A stretch of 18,814 nt of DNA from Gammaproteobacteria bacterium. GTDB lineage: Bacteria > Pseudomonadota > Gammaproteobacteria > Arenicellales > JAOTYS01. The position numbers and the translations under genes were made by a program. How positions within the stretch are numbered: position 1 is the first letter of the stretch; every line of letters starts with the position of its first letter. The notes under the pieces are model-generated. The model saw nothing but the letters and a program-made list of their open reading frames with translations. It was not told where the DNA came from and did not search any database. The stretch covers positions 1-18,814 of the forward strand of contig JAOTYS010000036.1 of assembly GCA_029861795.1 (NCBI GenBank). The letters run 5' to 3'. Positions 1-8,140 of the stretch are shown in pieces.

Positions 1-372
1 CGACCATGGATATTCACCATTGTGGCAAATACGGTGAGAAATCACTTTCGCAGTGACTGCACGCGCCGATCGGTTTTTGATCACCGAGAGGCGCCCGACA
101 TTCCAGATCCTGTCGGGGGCACGGAAAGACAGGTGGCGGCGAGCGAATTGGTGGGCCATGTCGAGCAAGCAATCGCACGACTACCATTTGCGCAACGGGA
201 GGTTCTGGTTTTGACGACCATTGAAGGTATGCGGCAAAAAGACGTGGCCGAAATTCTCCGCATTCCAGCCAACACAGTAAAGACGCACCTACGTCGAGCA
301 CGGCTTGCGCTGACTCGATCCTTGAGCGCGACCCTGGCTGTCGATTCGGGAGGCGATCATGGTGCGCTGTAA
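1..372 (+). CDS. ECF-type RNA polymerase sigma factor, C-terminal part (5' end outside window)
   Basis: The frame is open back to base 1, so the gene starts upstream; the GTG at 22 is internal. The first residues (PWIFTIVANTVRNHFR) match the end of sigma-70 region 2 of extracytoplasmic-function sigma factors. A short linker rich in acidic residues and prolines follows. Region 4 then runs from about base 140 to 340: the LPFAQREVLVL segment, then the helix-turn-helix IEGMRQKDVAEIL...PANTVKTHLRRARLAL, which in this family contacts the -35 element. The stop TAA at 370-372 lies inside the next gene, whose ATG is at 359. That 14-bp overlap is typical of a sigma factor translationally coupled to its anti-sigma factor. 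The protein presumably directs RNA polymerase to a small envelope-related regulon, perhaps including this operon; this is inference. The ECF subgroup cannot be named from a fragment. Confidence 0.93.
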   Translation, partial: RPWIFTIVANTVRNHFRSDCTRRSVFDHREAPDIPDPVGGTERQVAASELVGHVEQAIARLPFAQREVLVLTTIEGMRQKDVAEILRIPANTVKTHLRRARLALTRSLSATLAVDSGGDHGAL

Positions 373-3148
373 CGAAATTCAAAAGCGACTCGCCGATCAA
401 GGGACGCCGGCCGTCGCTGCCGAGGCGAAGGTTCGAGCTCATATTGAAAGCTGTGAGAACTGCGCGCGCTTCTTCAAGTCGCTCAAGAAAATAGAGAACG
501 CGCTGACTTCGCTACCACAGCATGAACCTCCAGCGGATCTTCTAGACAGGGTAAAACGCTCCATTGAGCGAGACCCACTCCGCCCCAGCTTTATGCAGCG
601 TCGTTGGGCGACCGGTATAGCGAGCGTGGCGGTGGTGTTGGCTGCCGTCGGGATTGGATCAAAGGTGTTCTATTCGTTCGATCTAGAGCAGGTACTGATC
701 GCACCTGCTAAACGACCGGCGGGAAAAGTCGCCGACCTGGCGGCAAATTCTAAACCTAATCCTGAGGTTCAACGTGGTCAATATTTCGATTCGAAAAACC
801 AAGAACATGTCGATTACTTCGGCGGCGACTCTCGTATGGTCGAGTTCGGACAAGTAGAGGGTGAAGGTAAGACGTTGTCCGACATAGGGGGTTTGCGGGA
901 TAGAGCGGCGACCAAGCATCGACCTGGGGATGATTCAATGGAATTGTATCGTCGGGAGCTAAGTCGATCTAACGAAGCTGAGCTGCAATCAACTACCGAG
1001 AAAGGTGGTCCAATCATTACCGGCGAGCTTGTCGCGAGACTTACCGGTGCCGAAGAAAGTCGATTCTACAGCATGCCTGAGGAATTTGATGCGCTGCGCG
1101 AGCGCCAAGGAGGGCGCGAAATTACGCAGCAGAGCTTGAGCAACTCGGCGGACATGCGCTCTGACGTTGCTACACCGATAGTGATCGGTGATGAAGTGCA
1201 TAACTTTGCCGAACTTGATGTAGAGCACGCATCGAATAACGACGCGAACCAGTCCTCAAGTGAGGTCGCGCTGCTCTCGCCCGAAACATCGAACTATCCC
1301 TTGTCTCGTCTCGCTCAAAAGGTGGACGAGCCGGCTATTGCGGGCCAGTCGAAAGCAGAAAGCGCGGATGTGGGTGCGGCAAATAAAAGTACCGCCAAAG
1401 GTAAGCGCGCTGCGGATGAAATGTTCGCAGTTGGCACCGTAGGGTCAAAAAATGAGACCGCCGAAATCAACCCAAAGGATAAGCTACCGCACGCTTCAGT
1501 AGCAGCGGACTTAGATGATGTTGGTGCAGATATAAACCCCACTTTCGCGACTAAAACTGTTCCCGATAGAGCAAGGCGTGCGGCGCGAAACTTTCTTGCC
1601 CAGTTGGAATCAACCGAGGAGCTTAAGTTTCAGGATGCGACTGGCTACTGGGCAAACACCTATGTGCCGGGAGATAACACACTGCGGATGTTGGAGGCGC
1701 GGCTAGCGGCCTGGGATCGTTCCGTATTATCTGGTGGTGAGTTCGCGCTTGAACGTGCAGCTCACACTATCGCCCAACCCTTCGACATGCCTGAGGGTGC
1801 TGCGATTGCCGTGTATATGGATGCCGACAAGCGGGGTATCGACGGCCCAACGCGAATGCGGCTGCAGGTCGGCTTGCAAGGGGCACTACGCCAGTCGAGT
1901 CATAGACCGCCAATGAATGTGGCGCTAGTTCTAGATCTGGGTGATGAGCTCACCAACGATGAGAGCGCTGCGTTACGTGCACTTGTTGCGGCGCTGGAAC
2001 AATCGAAGCAAGTTGGAGATCGTTTCGCCCTGGTGGTCGCCGGCAAGTCCGGCGGCGTGGTGGTGCCTCCGGAAGAGTTCCGTCATGGACCGTTGCGCCT
2101 AACGTTGACTCGGTTGCTAATCAATTCCCAAACAACTGCTGCAGATGGTATGAGTGTGGAGCAGGCGGTTACGGCCGCCGCGGAAACGATCCGCAGTAGC
2201 GATGATCAGGATGCTGGTTTGGAAACAAACTTAGTTCTGCTGGCGACCACACACACCGCCAACGATGATCTGGCTGAGTTGGAACGTATCGCCCATCAAA
2301 GCGCTGTAAATGGGGTCATGTTGAGCGTCGTCGGAGTTGGCGACCGGATAAGCCCCACGCATTTGGACCGCTTGGTTTTGGCAGGACAAGGCAATCGCCG
2401 GATCCTTCACCAATCTGACGAAGCCTTGAAGCTTATCGGGCGTGAGCTTCACGCGGCTAGCGCCTCTATCGCACGTGCGATAAGACTGCGCATTCGCCTC
2501 GCGCCGGGGGTAAGGCTAGTGAATGTGGTGGGCTCGCGCCGGCTCGATGATTCTCAGGTTCGACGGGTACGCCAGGCGGAACACGGTATCGATCAGCGGC
2601 TGGCGCGTGAGATGGGTATTCAGGTGGACAGAGGTGCGGACGAAGAAGGTATCCAGATAGTTATTCCGAGCTTCCAGTCAGGAGACACTCACGTGATCTT
2701 GCTCGATGTGGTCGCGGACGAGCTCGGTCCAGTCGCCGATGTGACAGTACGTTATAAGGATCTTGTTCATTTGCGTAATAGCGTCGCCCGTGCGCGGCTG
2801 TCGCTGCCGGGTGATCATCGAGCACCCGGGCCGCTGCAACGCAACGTGCTCAAGAATCTGCTCGCTTGGAAGGTTTCCGATAGTGTTTGGCGTGCTAGTC
2901 AGCATTTGACGGATGGCAATCGTGACCAAGCAGCCACGGTGCTCTCTGAGGCGTATGAACTGTTGCGGGGATTGCGAGCGGAGCTAACCGGTTGGGACGC
3001 CGATATTGATTTGATTAACGATGAACGCATGATTGCCGAGTATGTCGAGGTGCTTGCATTGCCTGTTTTGGATAGTCCAGAGCAGCGTTTATACCTCGCG
3101 AATTCATTACATTATGCGGCGCTACGTAAGTTGTTACCGGCGCCTTAA
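359..3148 (+). CDS. Membrane anti-sigma factor-like protein with zinc finger and von Willebrand A-like domain
   Basis: 929 residues; ATG at 359 preceded by GGGAGG at 348-353, inside the sigma gene. Residues 1-50 resemble an HC2-type anti-sigma zinc finger, with H28-x3-C32-x2-C35 and a further cysteine at C4. A transmembrane helix spans about residues 83-105, so the finger should be cytoplasmic and the rest periplasmic. Residues 110-400 are polar and low in hydrophobics, probably disordered. From about 405 comes an ordered region with a conserved-looking motif (GYWANTYVPGDNTLRMLEAR, from residue 429) and a von Willebrand A-like fold starting at M519. At the expected metal site the usual D-x-S-x-S reads D526-L-G-D-E, so classical metal binding is doubtful. 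The layout recalls YfbK-like vWA proteins, but with an anti-sigma head. Likely role: hold the upstream sigma factor at the membrane and release it when the periplasmic part senses a partner (inferred). The zinc finger and vWA calls are solid; the signal is unknown. Confidence 0.85.
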   Translation: MVRCNEIQKRLADQGTPAVAAEAKVRAHIESCENCARFFKSLKKIENALTSLPQHEPPADLLDRVKRSIERDPLRPSFMQRRWATGIASVAVVLAAVGIGSKVFYSFDLEQVLIAPAKRPAGKVADLAANSKPNPEVQRGQYFDSKNQEHVDYFGGDSRMVEFGQVEGEGKTLSDIGGLRDRAATKHRPGDDSMELYRRELSRSNEAELQSTTEKGGPIITGELVARLTGAEESRFYSMPEEFDALRERQGGREITQQSLSNSADMRSDVATPIVIGDEVHNFAELDVEHASNNDANQSSSEVALLSPETSNYPLSRLAQKVDEPAIAGQSKAESADVGAANKSTAKGKRAADEMFAVGTVGSKNETAEINPKDKLPHASVAADLDDVGADINPTFATKTVPDRARRAARNFLAQLESTEELKFQDATGYWANTYVPGDNTLRMLEARLAAWDRSVLSGGEFALERAAHTIAQPFDMPEGAAIAVYMDADKRGIDGPTRMRLQVGLQGALRQSSHRPPMNVALVLDLGDELTNDESAALRALVAALEQSKQVGDRFALVVAGKSGGVVVPPEEFRHGPLRLTLTRLLINSQTTAADGMSVEQAVTAAAETIRSSDDQDAGLETNLVLLATTHTANDDLAELERIAHQSAVNGVMLSVVGVGDRISPTHLDRLVLAGQGNRRILHQSDEALKLIGRELHAASASIARAIRLRIRLAPGVRLVNVVGSRRLDDSQVRRVRQAEHGIDQRLAREMGIQVDRGADEEGIQIVIPSFQSGDTHVILLDVVADELGPVADVTVRYKDLVHLRNSVARARLSLPGDHRAPGPLQRNVLKNLLAWKVSDSVWRASQHLTDGNRDQAATVLSEAYELLRGLRAELTGWDADIDLINDERMIAEYVEVLALPVLDSPEQRLYLANSLHYAALRKLLPAP

Positions 3149-3173
3149 GTCATAGGTGCAGTAGGGGGGCAAG

Positions 3174-6100
3174 ATGAGAACGCTATTTTTAATTTTATCT
3201 CTATTGACTGGCGCTCACGCGGTGGCTGAACCGATGGCGAACATAGCGGGTGGAGAGGTGAGAGTCCCGCTGTCTCAGTACACGGGCTTGTTGAATTTGG
3301 TGAATCAACAGGGCCGTCCTGCACCAGCAGACTATGCCATCGGTAAAGCAGATGTGACAGTGGTAGTGAGTGATCAAACCCGGCGCCCATCAGCCCGTGT
3401 TACTGCCACTTTTGCTATAGAGGTACTCGAGAATGAATGGACCCAGGTTCCTATTGTGCCGCCTGGCGTAGCGTTGACAGAAGTGTCCATCAATGGGGTT
3501 CCGATCCAATTAGTGCAAGGACCCCACGGCCTTTCCTGGAATACCAAGAATGCCGGTACGTACAAGATGGAGTTAAGCTACGATGTCGATCCGTCGCCCT
3601 CGGAATCGGGCTATGTGCTCCCCCTGGTAGCACCGTATGCCGCCGCGATTCACTTATCAGTGCTATTACCGGGTACTGGTTTGGATACCGCGGTGATTCC
3701 GGCCGTAGACGTGCAAAGCGTCGAGCAAGAGGGCCAAACAGAACTCACCGCCAGCGTTCCCGCGACTTCCTCGGTTTTGGTTTCGTGGCGGGTTCCCGGG
3801 CGGCGACCTTACGCCATGACTCAAGCTCAGTATACCGGCGTGTTGCAGGGTAATGCGGTGATCTGGAGGGCGAGCTTCGATGTTGAGTTATTCGGTGGCG
3901 AGTCGGTGATACTGCCTTTGCTGCCCCACACAGCAACTTTGACGGATGTTTTGGTAGATGCTGAGCGATCCACTGTCTTTGAGAAAGACAACAAATTTAG
4001 CACAGTAGTTAAGGGACAGGGCATCCACCAAGTGCAGATACGGTTTGAGACGCCGGTTTCCCGGGATGAAGGGCCGCCAAGTGCGCGCTTGCGGATTCCA
4101 CAAGTTCCTATTTCAAAATTCGAACTCACCTTACCCGGTAACAAGGAAGTTAAGTCGACGCCTCAAGCCAATGTGATCGCGACACGAATTGATGATCAGA
4201 CTAGGGCGACGGCGTTCATACCTATGGTCGAACAGATTGAATTCTCCTGGGTTGAGGCTATTCCAGAGAATATGCGGGCACACTTACGCTCCAACGCGAC
4301 AATTTATCACGCGATTTCTGCTGAAGAAGGTGTGTTACACGGTCGCGCCACGGTGGTCTACGAGATTACCCATGGCGAGACTAATTTGCTCGAACTCTCC
4401 ATGCCGACCAATATACAAGTCAACCGCATCACGGCTCCGGCTGGGGGCGTTTCAGATTGGATAGTGACAAATCCAGACGATGCGGAGTACAAAAAGCTAG
4501 ACATATTTCTTGATCGATCGGTCAAAGGCGAATACGTGCTGCAAGTGGAGTTCGAGCGTTTGGTCGGGATGGAGATCTCAGCGCCAGGCGAGCGTGTCGA
4601 AGCTCCCTTGATGTCGGTGTTAAATGTTGGACGACAACGCGGCATGGTAGCCCTCCTAGCTGGGTCCGATTTGGCGCTAAGCCCGGTTGTGGAAAAGAAT
4701 GTGACACGAGTGGGTGAAAACCAATTGCCCTCGTTTGTTCGCAATGAGCTTTCCATGACTATCGCGCACACCTATAAGTACACCGAGGCACCACAACTCA
4801 TAATTCGGACGATCGCACCCGAGCGTAAGCAAGGGAAGTTTGATGCCCAGATAGATACCTTGATATCAATCGGAGAAGTGGCACTGCGGGGATCGGCGAG
4901 TGTAGCGATCAATGTGAAATCAGGTTCGATTGAGGAGCTAGCACTGAATTTACCGATGGGCATTAATGTTCTGGGTGTTTCCGGGCCTTCACTGCGATCC
5001 CATCAAATTCTCGTGGAGCGACGCCATCAGACCATTAAGCTGACCTTCACTCAGCAAATGCAAGGCCAGTTTCGCATCGAGGTGAACTATGAAAAGATCA
5101 TGGCTGATAAACAATCAGATATTGGCGTGCCGACGGTCTCCGTGGGTGACGCCGAGGTGGAGCATGGCAGGGTCGCGGTCGAGGCCCTCACTGCGGTCGA
5201 GGTCAAAGCGAGCACAGTAGAGCAGCTCTTATCTGTGGACGTGAATGAGTTGCCGCAGCAGCTCGTGCTAAAGACCACGAATCCCATTCTGCTTGCCTAT
5301 AAATATGTCCGCGCCCAGCCTCGTTTCAATCTGACGTTGCAAGTCACACGTCACAAAGAGATCGACGTGCAAGTCGCAGCAATCGAGAGGGCAGTCTACA
5401 AGACGCTGATAACCCGTGACGGCTTTGCAGTGACAACCGCAAACTTTGTCGTGCGCAATACTCGTCAACAGTTTCTGCGGCTGGAGCTACCCGCGCAATC
5501 TCAGGTCTGGTCTGTGTTTGTCGATGGTAAGTCCGAAAAACCGGCGCAGGTGAGCACAGGGAAAGTTGGAGATCAGTCGTCTGTCCTGATCAAGATGATT
5601 AATTCAGCCAGCGGATTCCCGGTGGAGATCATATATGCGACCCGCATGGACAAGATGGGTTTTCTGGGGACAATTTCGGCCCGCTTGCCTGAACCGGATA
5701 TGATTGTGACCCACACCCATTGGGATGTGTTTGTTCCTACTGGTGCTCGATATCACCGTCCGCAGACGAGTTTAGACGTAGTAGTAGATGGTGCTGATGG
5801 GAATCCGCAAGGTACATTCGATGTATACAGTTCTTCGTCGCTGCTGCGTGCTGCCGAAGCCAGTGAGCGGCAGATCGGGCAATCACTTCGACTGACGGTG
5901 CCGACTAAAGGGATCCATTTCGCTTTTGATAAACTATATGCGAATCAATCAGCCGAAGACGCTACCTTTTCAATTCGATATACCTCCATTGAGGGAAATC
6001 GGATCGCCCTGTTTTCGAGTCTTATCGGGACGGTATTGGTTTGGCTCGGAATTCTTGGTCTTGGCAGTCATCAGATAAAGATGTCTCGTCGGGCGAGCGC

Positions 6101-6266
6101 TGTGAGTGTTGCCATAGGCGCTGGCACATTGATCATAGCGATCGGTGCGATGGGGACGAGTCCGTTGTTGGCGTCTGGCACGACATTGCTGATCGTGTTG
6201 TCCCTGGGCGTGTGGTCGGCGGCAAAAAACATACGTGAGTGGCGGCAACGTAAGGCCCACTTATGA
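3174..6266 (+). CDS. Large exported membrane-anchored protein of unknown function
   Basis: 1030 residues. ATG at 3174 has a strong Shine-Dalgarno (AGGGGGG, 3163-3169) and lies 25 bp after the anti-sigma/vWA gene, so the two are almost certainly co-transcribed. The N-terminus is a classical signal peptide (hydrophobic residues 3-13, AVA-E cleavage site near residue 18). Residues 19-940 show alternating hydrophobic/polar segments throughout, suggesting many stacked beta-sandwich domains, with no cysteine clusters or catalytic motif that I can see. The C-terminus holds three hydrophobic segments (about 945-965, 974-995 and 999-1016) and a basic tail (REWRQRKAHL), so the protein should be fixed in the inner membrane with a very large periplasmic part. 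I do not recognise the family. Its place behind a sigma/anti-sigma pair suggests it is the sensor partner or main output of that system; this is inference from context only. Confidence 0.85.
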   Translation: MRTLFLILSLLTGAHAVAEPMANIAGGEVRVPLSQYTGLLNLVNQQGRPAPADYAIGKADVTVVVSDQTRRPSARVTATFAIEVLENEWTQVPIVPPGVALTEVSINGVPIQLVQGPHGLSWNTKNAGTYKMELSYDVDPSPSESGYVLPLVAPYAAAIHLSVLLPGTGLDTAVIPAVDVQSVEQEGQTELTASVPATSSVLVSWRVPGRRPYAMTQAQYTGVLQGNAVIWRASFDVELFGGESVILPLLPHTATLTDVLVDAERSTVFEKDNKFSTVVKGQGIHQVQIRFETPVSRDEGPPSARLRIPQVPISKFELTLPGNKEVKSTPQANVIATRIDDQTRATAFIPMVEQIEFSWVEAIPENMRAHLRSNATIYHAISAEEGVLHGRATVVYEITHGETNLLELSMPTNIQVNRITAPAGGVSDWIVTNPDDAEYKKLDIFLDRSVKGEYVLQVEFERLVGMEISAPGERVEAPLMSVLNVGRQRGMVALLAGSDLALSPVVEKNVTRVGENQLPSFVRNELSMTIAHTYKYTEAPQLIIRTIAPERKQGKFDAQIDTLISIGEVALRGSASVAINVKSGSIEELALNLPMGINVLGVSGPSLRSHQILVERRHQTIKLTFTQQMQGQFRIEVNYEKIMADKQSDIGVPTVSVGDAEVEHGRVAVEALTAVEVKASTVEQLLSVDVNELPQQLVLKTTNPILLAYKYVRAQPRFNLTLQVTRHKEIDVQVAAIERAVYKTLITRDGFAVTTANFVVRNTRQQFLRLELPAQSQVWSVFVDGKSEKPAQVSTGKVGDQSSVLIKMINSASGFPVEIIYATRMDKMGFLGTISARLPEPDMIVTHTHWDVFVPTGARYHRPQTSLDVVVDGADGNPQGTFDVYSSSSLLRAAEASERQIGQSLRLTVPTKGIHFAFDKLYANQSAEDATFSIRYTSIEGNRIALFSSLIGTVLVWLGILGLGSHQIKMSRRASAVSVAIGAGTLIIAIGAMGTSPLLASGTTLLIVLSLGVWSAAKNIREWRQRKAHL

Positions 6267-6299
6267 AGCGGTGTAACGCCTCTGTGCAAAGCTAGAGCT

Positions 6300-7133
6300 T
6301 TACAGCATTTCCAAAGCGGTCGGTCCCGTTGGCGGCGGGAAGGCGCGGTCAAGCTCTACGAAATCCTGGGATTGCAACTCCAGCTCTAGCGCCGCCTGAT
6401 TGGCACGAACGTGCTCAGGATCGCCAGCCTTGGGAATCGCTATAACGTTATCGTCACGTAATACCCAAGCAAGGGCGATCTGCAAAGGGGTGACACCCAT
6501 GCGCTTGGCCATGCGATGCAGCGCCTTGTTGTTTTGCAGTCGACCTTGCTCCAGTGGGGTATAAGCCATTATTGGTATTTCGTGTGAACGGCACCAAGGT
6601 AACAAGTCCCACTCTATGCCGCGACGACCCGGGTTATAGAGGACTTGATTGGTTGCGGCATGGGCTCCACCCGGCGTAGCCCATAGCTCTTCCAAATCGC
6701 GGGCACCAAAATTGCTCACGCCGAAGTAGCGAATCTTGCCCGCATCGATGAGTCGACCAAAAGCGTCTAATGTCTCCTCGATAGGTGTTGTGGCTCGCCA
6801 ATGGAGTAGGTAAAGATCAATGCGGTCGGTGCGTAAACGTTTCAGGCTACGCTCACATGCCTCAATGGTGCCGCCGCCGGTGGCATTGCCTGGATGTATC
6901 TTGGTTACTAAGAACACCTGATCGCGGCGCCCTGCGATGGCTTCCGCTACGACTTGTTCGGCACCGCCATCAGCATAGATTTCAGCGGTATCAATCAGAG
7001 TGAGTCCAAGATCCAATCCGAGCCGAAGTGCTAATACCTCACTCGCGTAGTCACGCTGGCGCTCACCCATTTGCCACGTGCCTTGGCCGAGAGCCGGCAC
7101 CGTTTCACCACTGTGTAGGGTAACTGTTCTCAA
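6300..7133 (-). CDS. yeaE: YeaE-type aldo/keto reductase
   Basis: 277 residues, the usual length for a small AKR-superfamily enzyme (a TIM barrel using NADPH). The catalytic tetrad is visible: D48 (LIDTAEIY), Y53, K78 (LVTKIHP) and H111 (LYLLHWR). The sequence follows E. coli YeaE closely as I remember it (VPALGQGTWQMGE, AEIYADGGAEQVV, ATNQVLYN..RGIEWDLLPW, and an AIPKA near the end). YeaE reduces methylglyoxal and other aldehydes in vitro, so aldehyde detoxification is the likely role. The start is TTG at 7131-7133: an in-frame TAG lies seven codons upstream and the conserved N-terminus begins right after the TTG, so no other start fits. It is convergent with the exported-protein gene (33 bp between stops) and divergent from parA; the 7134-7354 gap could control both. 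Confidence 0.93.
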   Translation of the reverse strand: MRTVTLHSGETVPALGQGTWQMGERQRDYASEVLALRLGLDLGLTLIDTAEIYADGGAEQVVAEAIAGRRDQVFLVTKIHPGNATGGGTIEACERSLKRLRTDRIDLYLLHWRATTPIEETLDAFGRLIDAGKIRYFGVSNFGARDLEELWATPGGAHAATNQVLYNPGRRGIEWDLLPWCRSHEIPIMAYTPLEQGRLQNNKALHRMAKRMGVTPLQIALAWVLRDDNVIAIPKAGDPEHVRANQAALELELQSQDFVELDRAFPPPTGPTALEML

Positions 7134-7224
7134 AGGGTTCTCGCGTCTGATCTAGTTGCGCGCGTTAGTTTCGCCCGCCCTAACGCAGGCCACAAGCCAA
7201 AGGATCTCAGCGCATAGAGATGTT

Positions 7225-7243
7225 TGTCAATTACAGTTTGACA
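7225..7243. promoter_or_regulatory. Spaced palindrome TGTCAA-N7-TTGACA, possible operator
   Basis: Perfect 6-bp arms (7225-7230 and 7238-7243) around a 7-bp centre, in the gap between the divergent reductase and parA genes. Each arm read outward is also a consensus -35 hexamer (TTGACA), one per direction. I see only poor -10 boxes at the right distance from either. A dimeric regulator's operator is a good reading; divergent -35 boxes are the alternative. No regulator gene lies next to it. Confidence 0.35.
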
Positions 7244-7294
7244 TCCGATTCAATACGTTACAGTATACAATTAATGTGGTTGATGAGGCGTGCT

Positions 7295-7323
7295 TCGACG
7301 AATAACTCACAACGAGATATAAT
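7295..7323 (+). promoter_or_regulatory. Sigma-70-type promoter for parA
   Basis: A perfect -10 box TATAAT (7318-7323) sits 17 bp after TCGACG (7295-7300), which matches the -35 consensus at 4 of 6 positions. Transcription would begin near 7330, giving a leader of about 100 nt before the parA ATG at 7430. That leader contains the hairpin at 7352-7371 and the short ORF at 7380-7433. Confidence 0.5.
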
Positions 7324-7351
7324 GTTCTGAGAGTCGATTTGCGGTAAGGCA

Positions 7352-7371
7352 TTAGTGTCTCCGGACACTAA
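7352..7371 (+). promoter_or_regulatory. Leader hairpin, 8-bp perfect stem with UCCG tetraloop
   Basis: TTAGTGTC (7352-7359) pairs perfectly with GACACTAA (7364-7371), leaving the loop TCCG. In RNA this is C(UCCG)G, which fits the UNCG tetraloop class with its preferred C-G closing pair and should be unusually stable. No U-run follows, so it is not a standard terminator. It falls about 20-40 nt into the predicted parA transcript. It may stabilise the 5' end, modulate initiation, or act in DNA form as a 20-bp operator. A GTG in the parA frame (7355) lies inside the stem and is therefore a poor start. Confidence 0.5.
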
Positions 7372-7379
7372 GAACCAAC

Positions 7380-7433
7380 ATGAAAACAACCTTGTGCGCG
7401 CGTTGGCTACGGATACGGGGGTATCGATCATGA
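7380..7433 (+). CDS. Possible 17-codon leader ORF overlapping the parA start
   Basis: ATG at 7380 opens a 17-codon frame (MKTTLCARWLRIRGYRS) whose TGA (7431-7433) overlaps the parA ATG (7430-7432) as ATGA, the classic arrangement for translational coupling. Four of 17 residues are arginine. Against it: there is no clear Shine-Dalgarno before 7380, and a frame this short can arise by chance. If real, it would tie parA translation to leader translation. Confidence 0.25.
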   Translation: MKTTLCARWLRIRGYRS

Positions 7434-8140
7434 CACTCAGTTCGATCTTGGTGGTAAACACCAAAGGTGGATGTGGTAAGTCGACAATCGCCACCAACCT
7501 TGCTTGCTACTATAGGGGCATTGGACTGCGCACCGCTGTTTATGATTGCGATCGGCAACGATCCACCGAGACCTGGCTAAGGCGTCGTCCTAGTTCGTCT
7601 CCAAAAATCCAACGCATGGCTAGGTGGGAAGACTGTGACAAGCACGAAGGTCTAGCACGGTTGATCCTCGACTCCCCGGGTGGGATATCAACCACACAGC
7701 TCGCGCCCCTGGTTGCCCATGCAGATGCAGTCATTGTTCCCGTGCTGCCTTCCGATATCGACACTGCTGCCGCTGCGAGATTTATCGGCAACCTACTGGT
7801 AAATCTGAACGTGGATCCGGAGAGAAAGAACATCTGTGTGGTGGCAAATAGGGTTCGATTGAACACCAACAGTTATGCCAGGCTGGGGAGATTTTTGAGT
7901 AATCTTCGAATTCCTTGTATCGCTCAGCTACGCGATACTCAGAGCTATGTGCGAGCCTATGAATGTGGGTTAGGGCTTTGCGAGCTACAGCCCTCAAGGG
8001 GGGTGACGCAGGAGCTGGAGCAATGGCGACGGTTGGTCAACTGGTTGGAAAGACCAAAGGGAGAGACGATCTGGGAGCGTGCGATCAGGCTTACCGGAGG
8101 TGAATCGCGCCATGCCGCTAGCAGCCTAGCAGCACGGTGA
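7430..8140 (+). CDS. Orphan ParA/MinD-like ATPase
   Basis: 236 residues from ATG 7430. The frame is open up to a GTG at 7355, but the homology-like region starts right after the ATG (MTLSSILVVNTKGGCGKST) and the GTG is buried in a hairpin, so 7430 is preferred. A run of G (7417-7421) sits 8 nt ahead as a weak ribosome site. The deviant Walker A motif is K12-G-G-C-G-K17-S-T. D39-C-D41-R-Q matches the ParA switch, and LILD81 is the Walker B strand. ParA proteins dimerise on ATP, usually bind DNA non-specifically, and position cargo such as plasmids, chromosomes or protein clusters. No parB or chemotaxis gene is adjacent, so the cargo is unknown and segregation should not be assumed. The C-terminal 30 residues are charged. 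A further short frame begins inside its 3' end (8112). Confidence 0.9.
   Translation: MTLSSILVVNTKGGCGKSTIATNLACYYRGIGLRTAVYDCDRQRSTETWLRRRPSSSPKIQRMARWEDCDKHEGLARLILDSPGGISTTQLAPLVAHADAVIVPVLPSDIDTAAAARFIGNLLVNLNVDPERKNICVVANRVRLNTNSYARLGRFLSNLRIPCIAQLRDTQSYVRAYECGLGLCELQPSRGVTQELEQWRRLVNWLERPKGETIWERAIRLTGGESRHAASSLAAR

Noticed and set aside
6288..6301. AAAGCTAGAGCTTT palindrome between convergent genes, possible terminator
   Set aside because: The stem is short and AT-rich, there is no T-run, and it covers the reductase stop codon; too weak to call.
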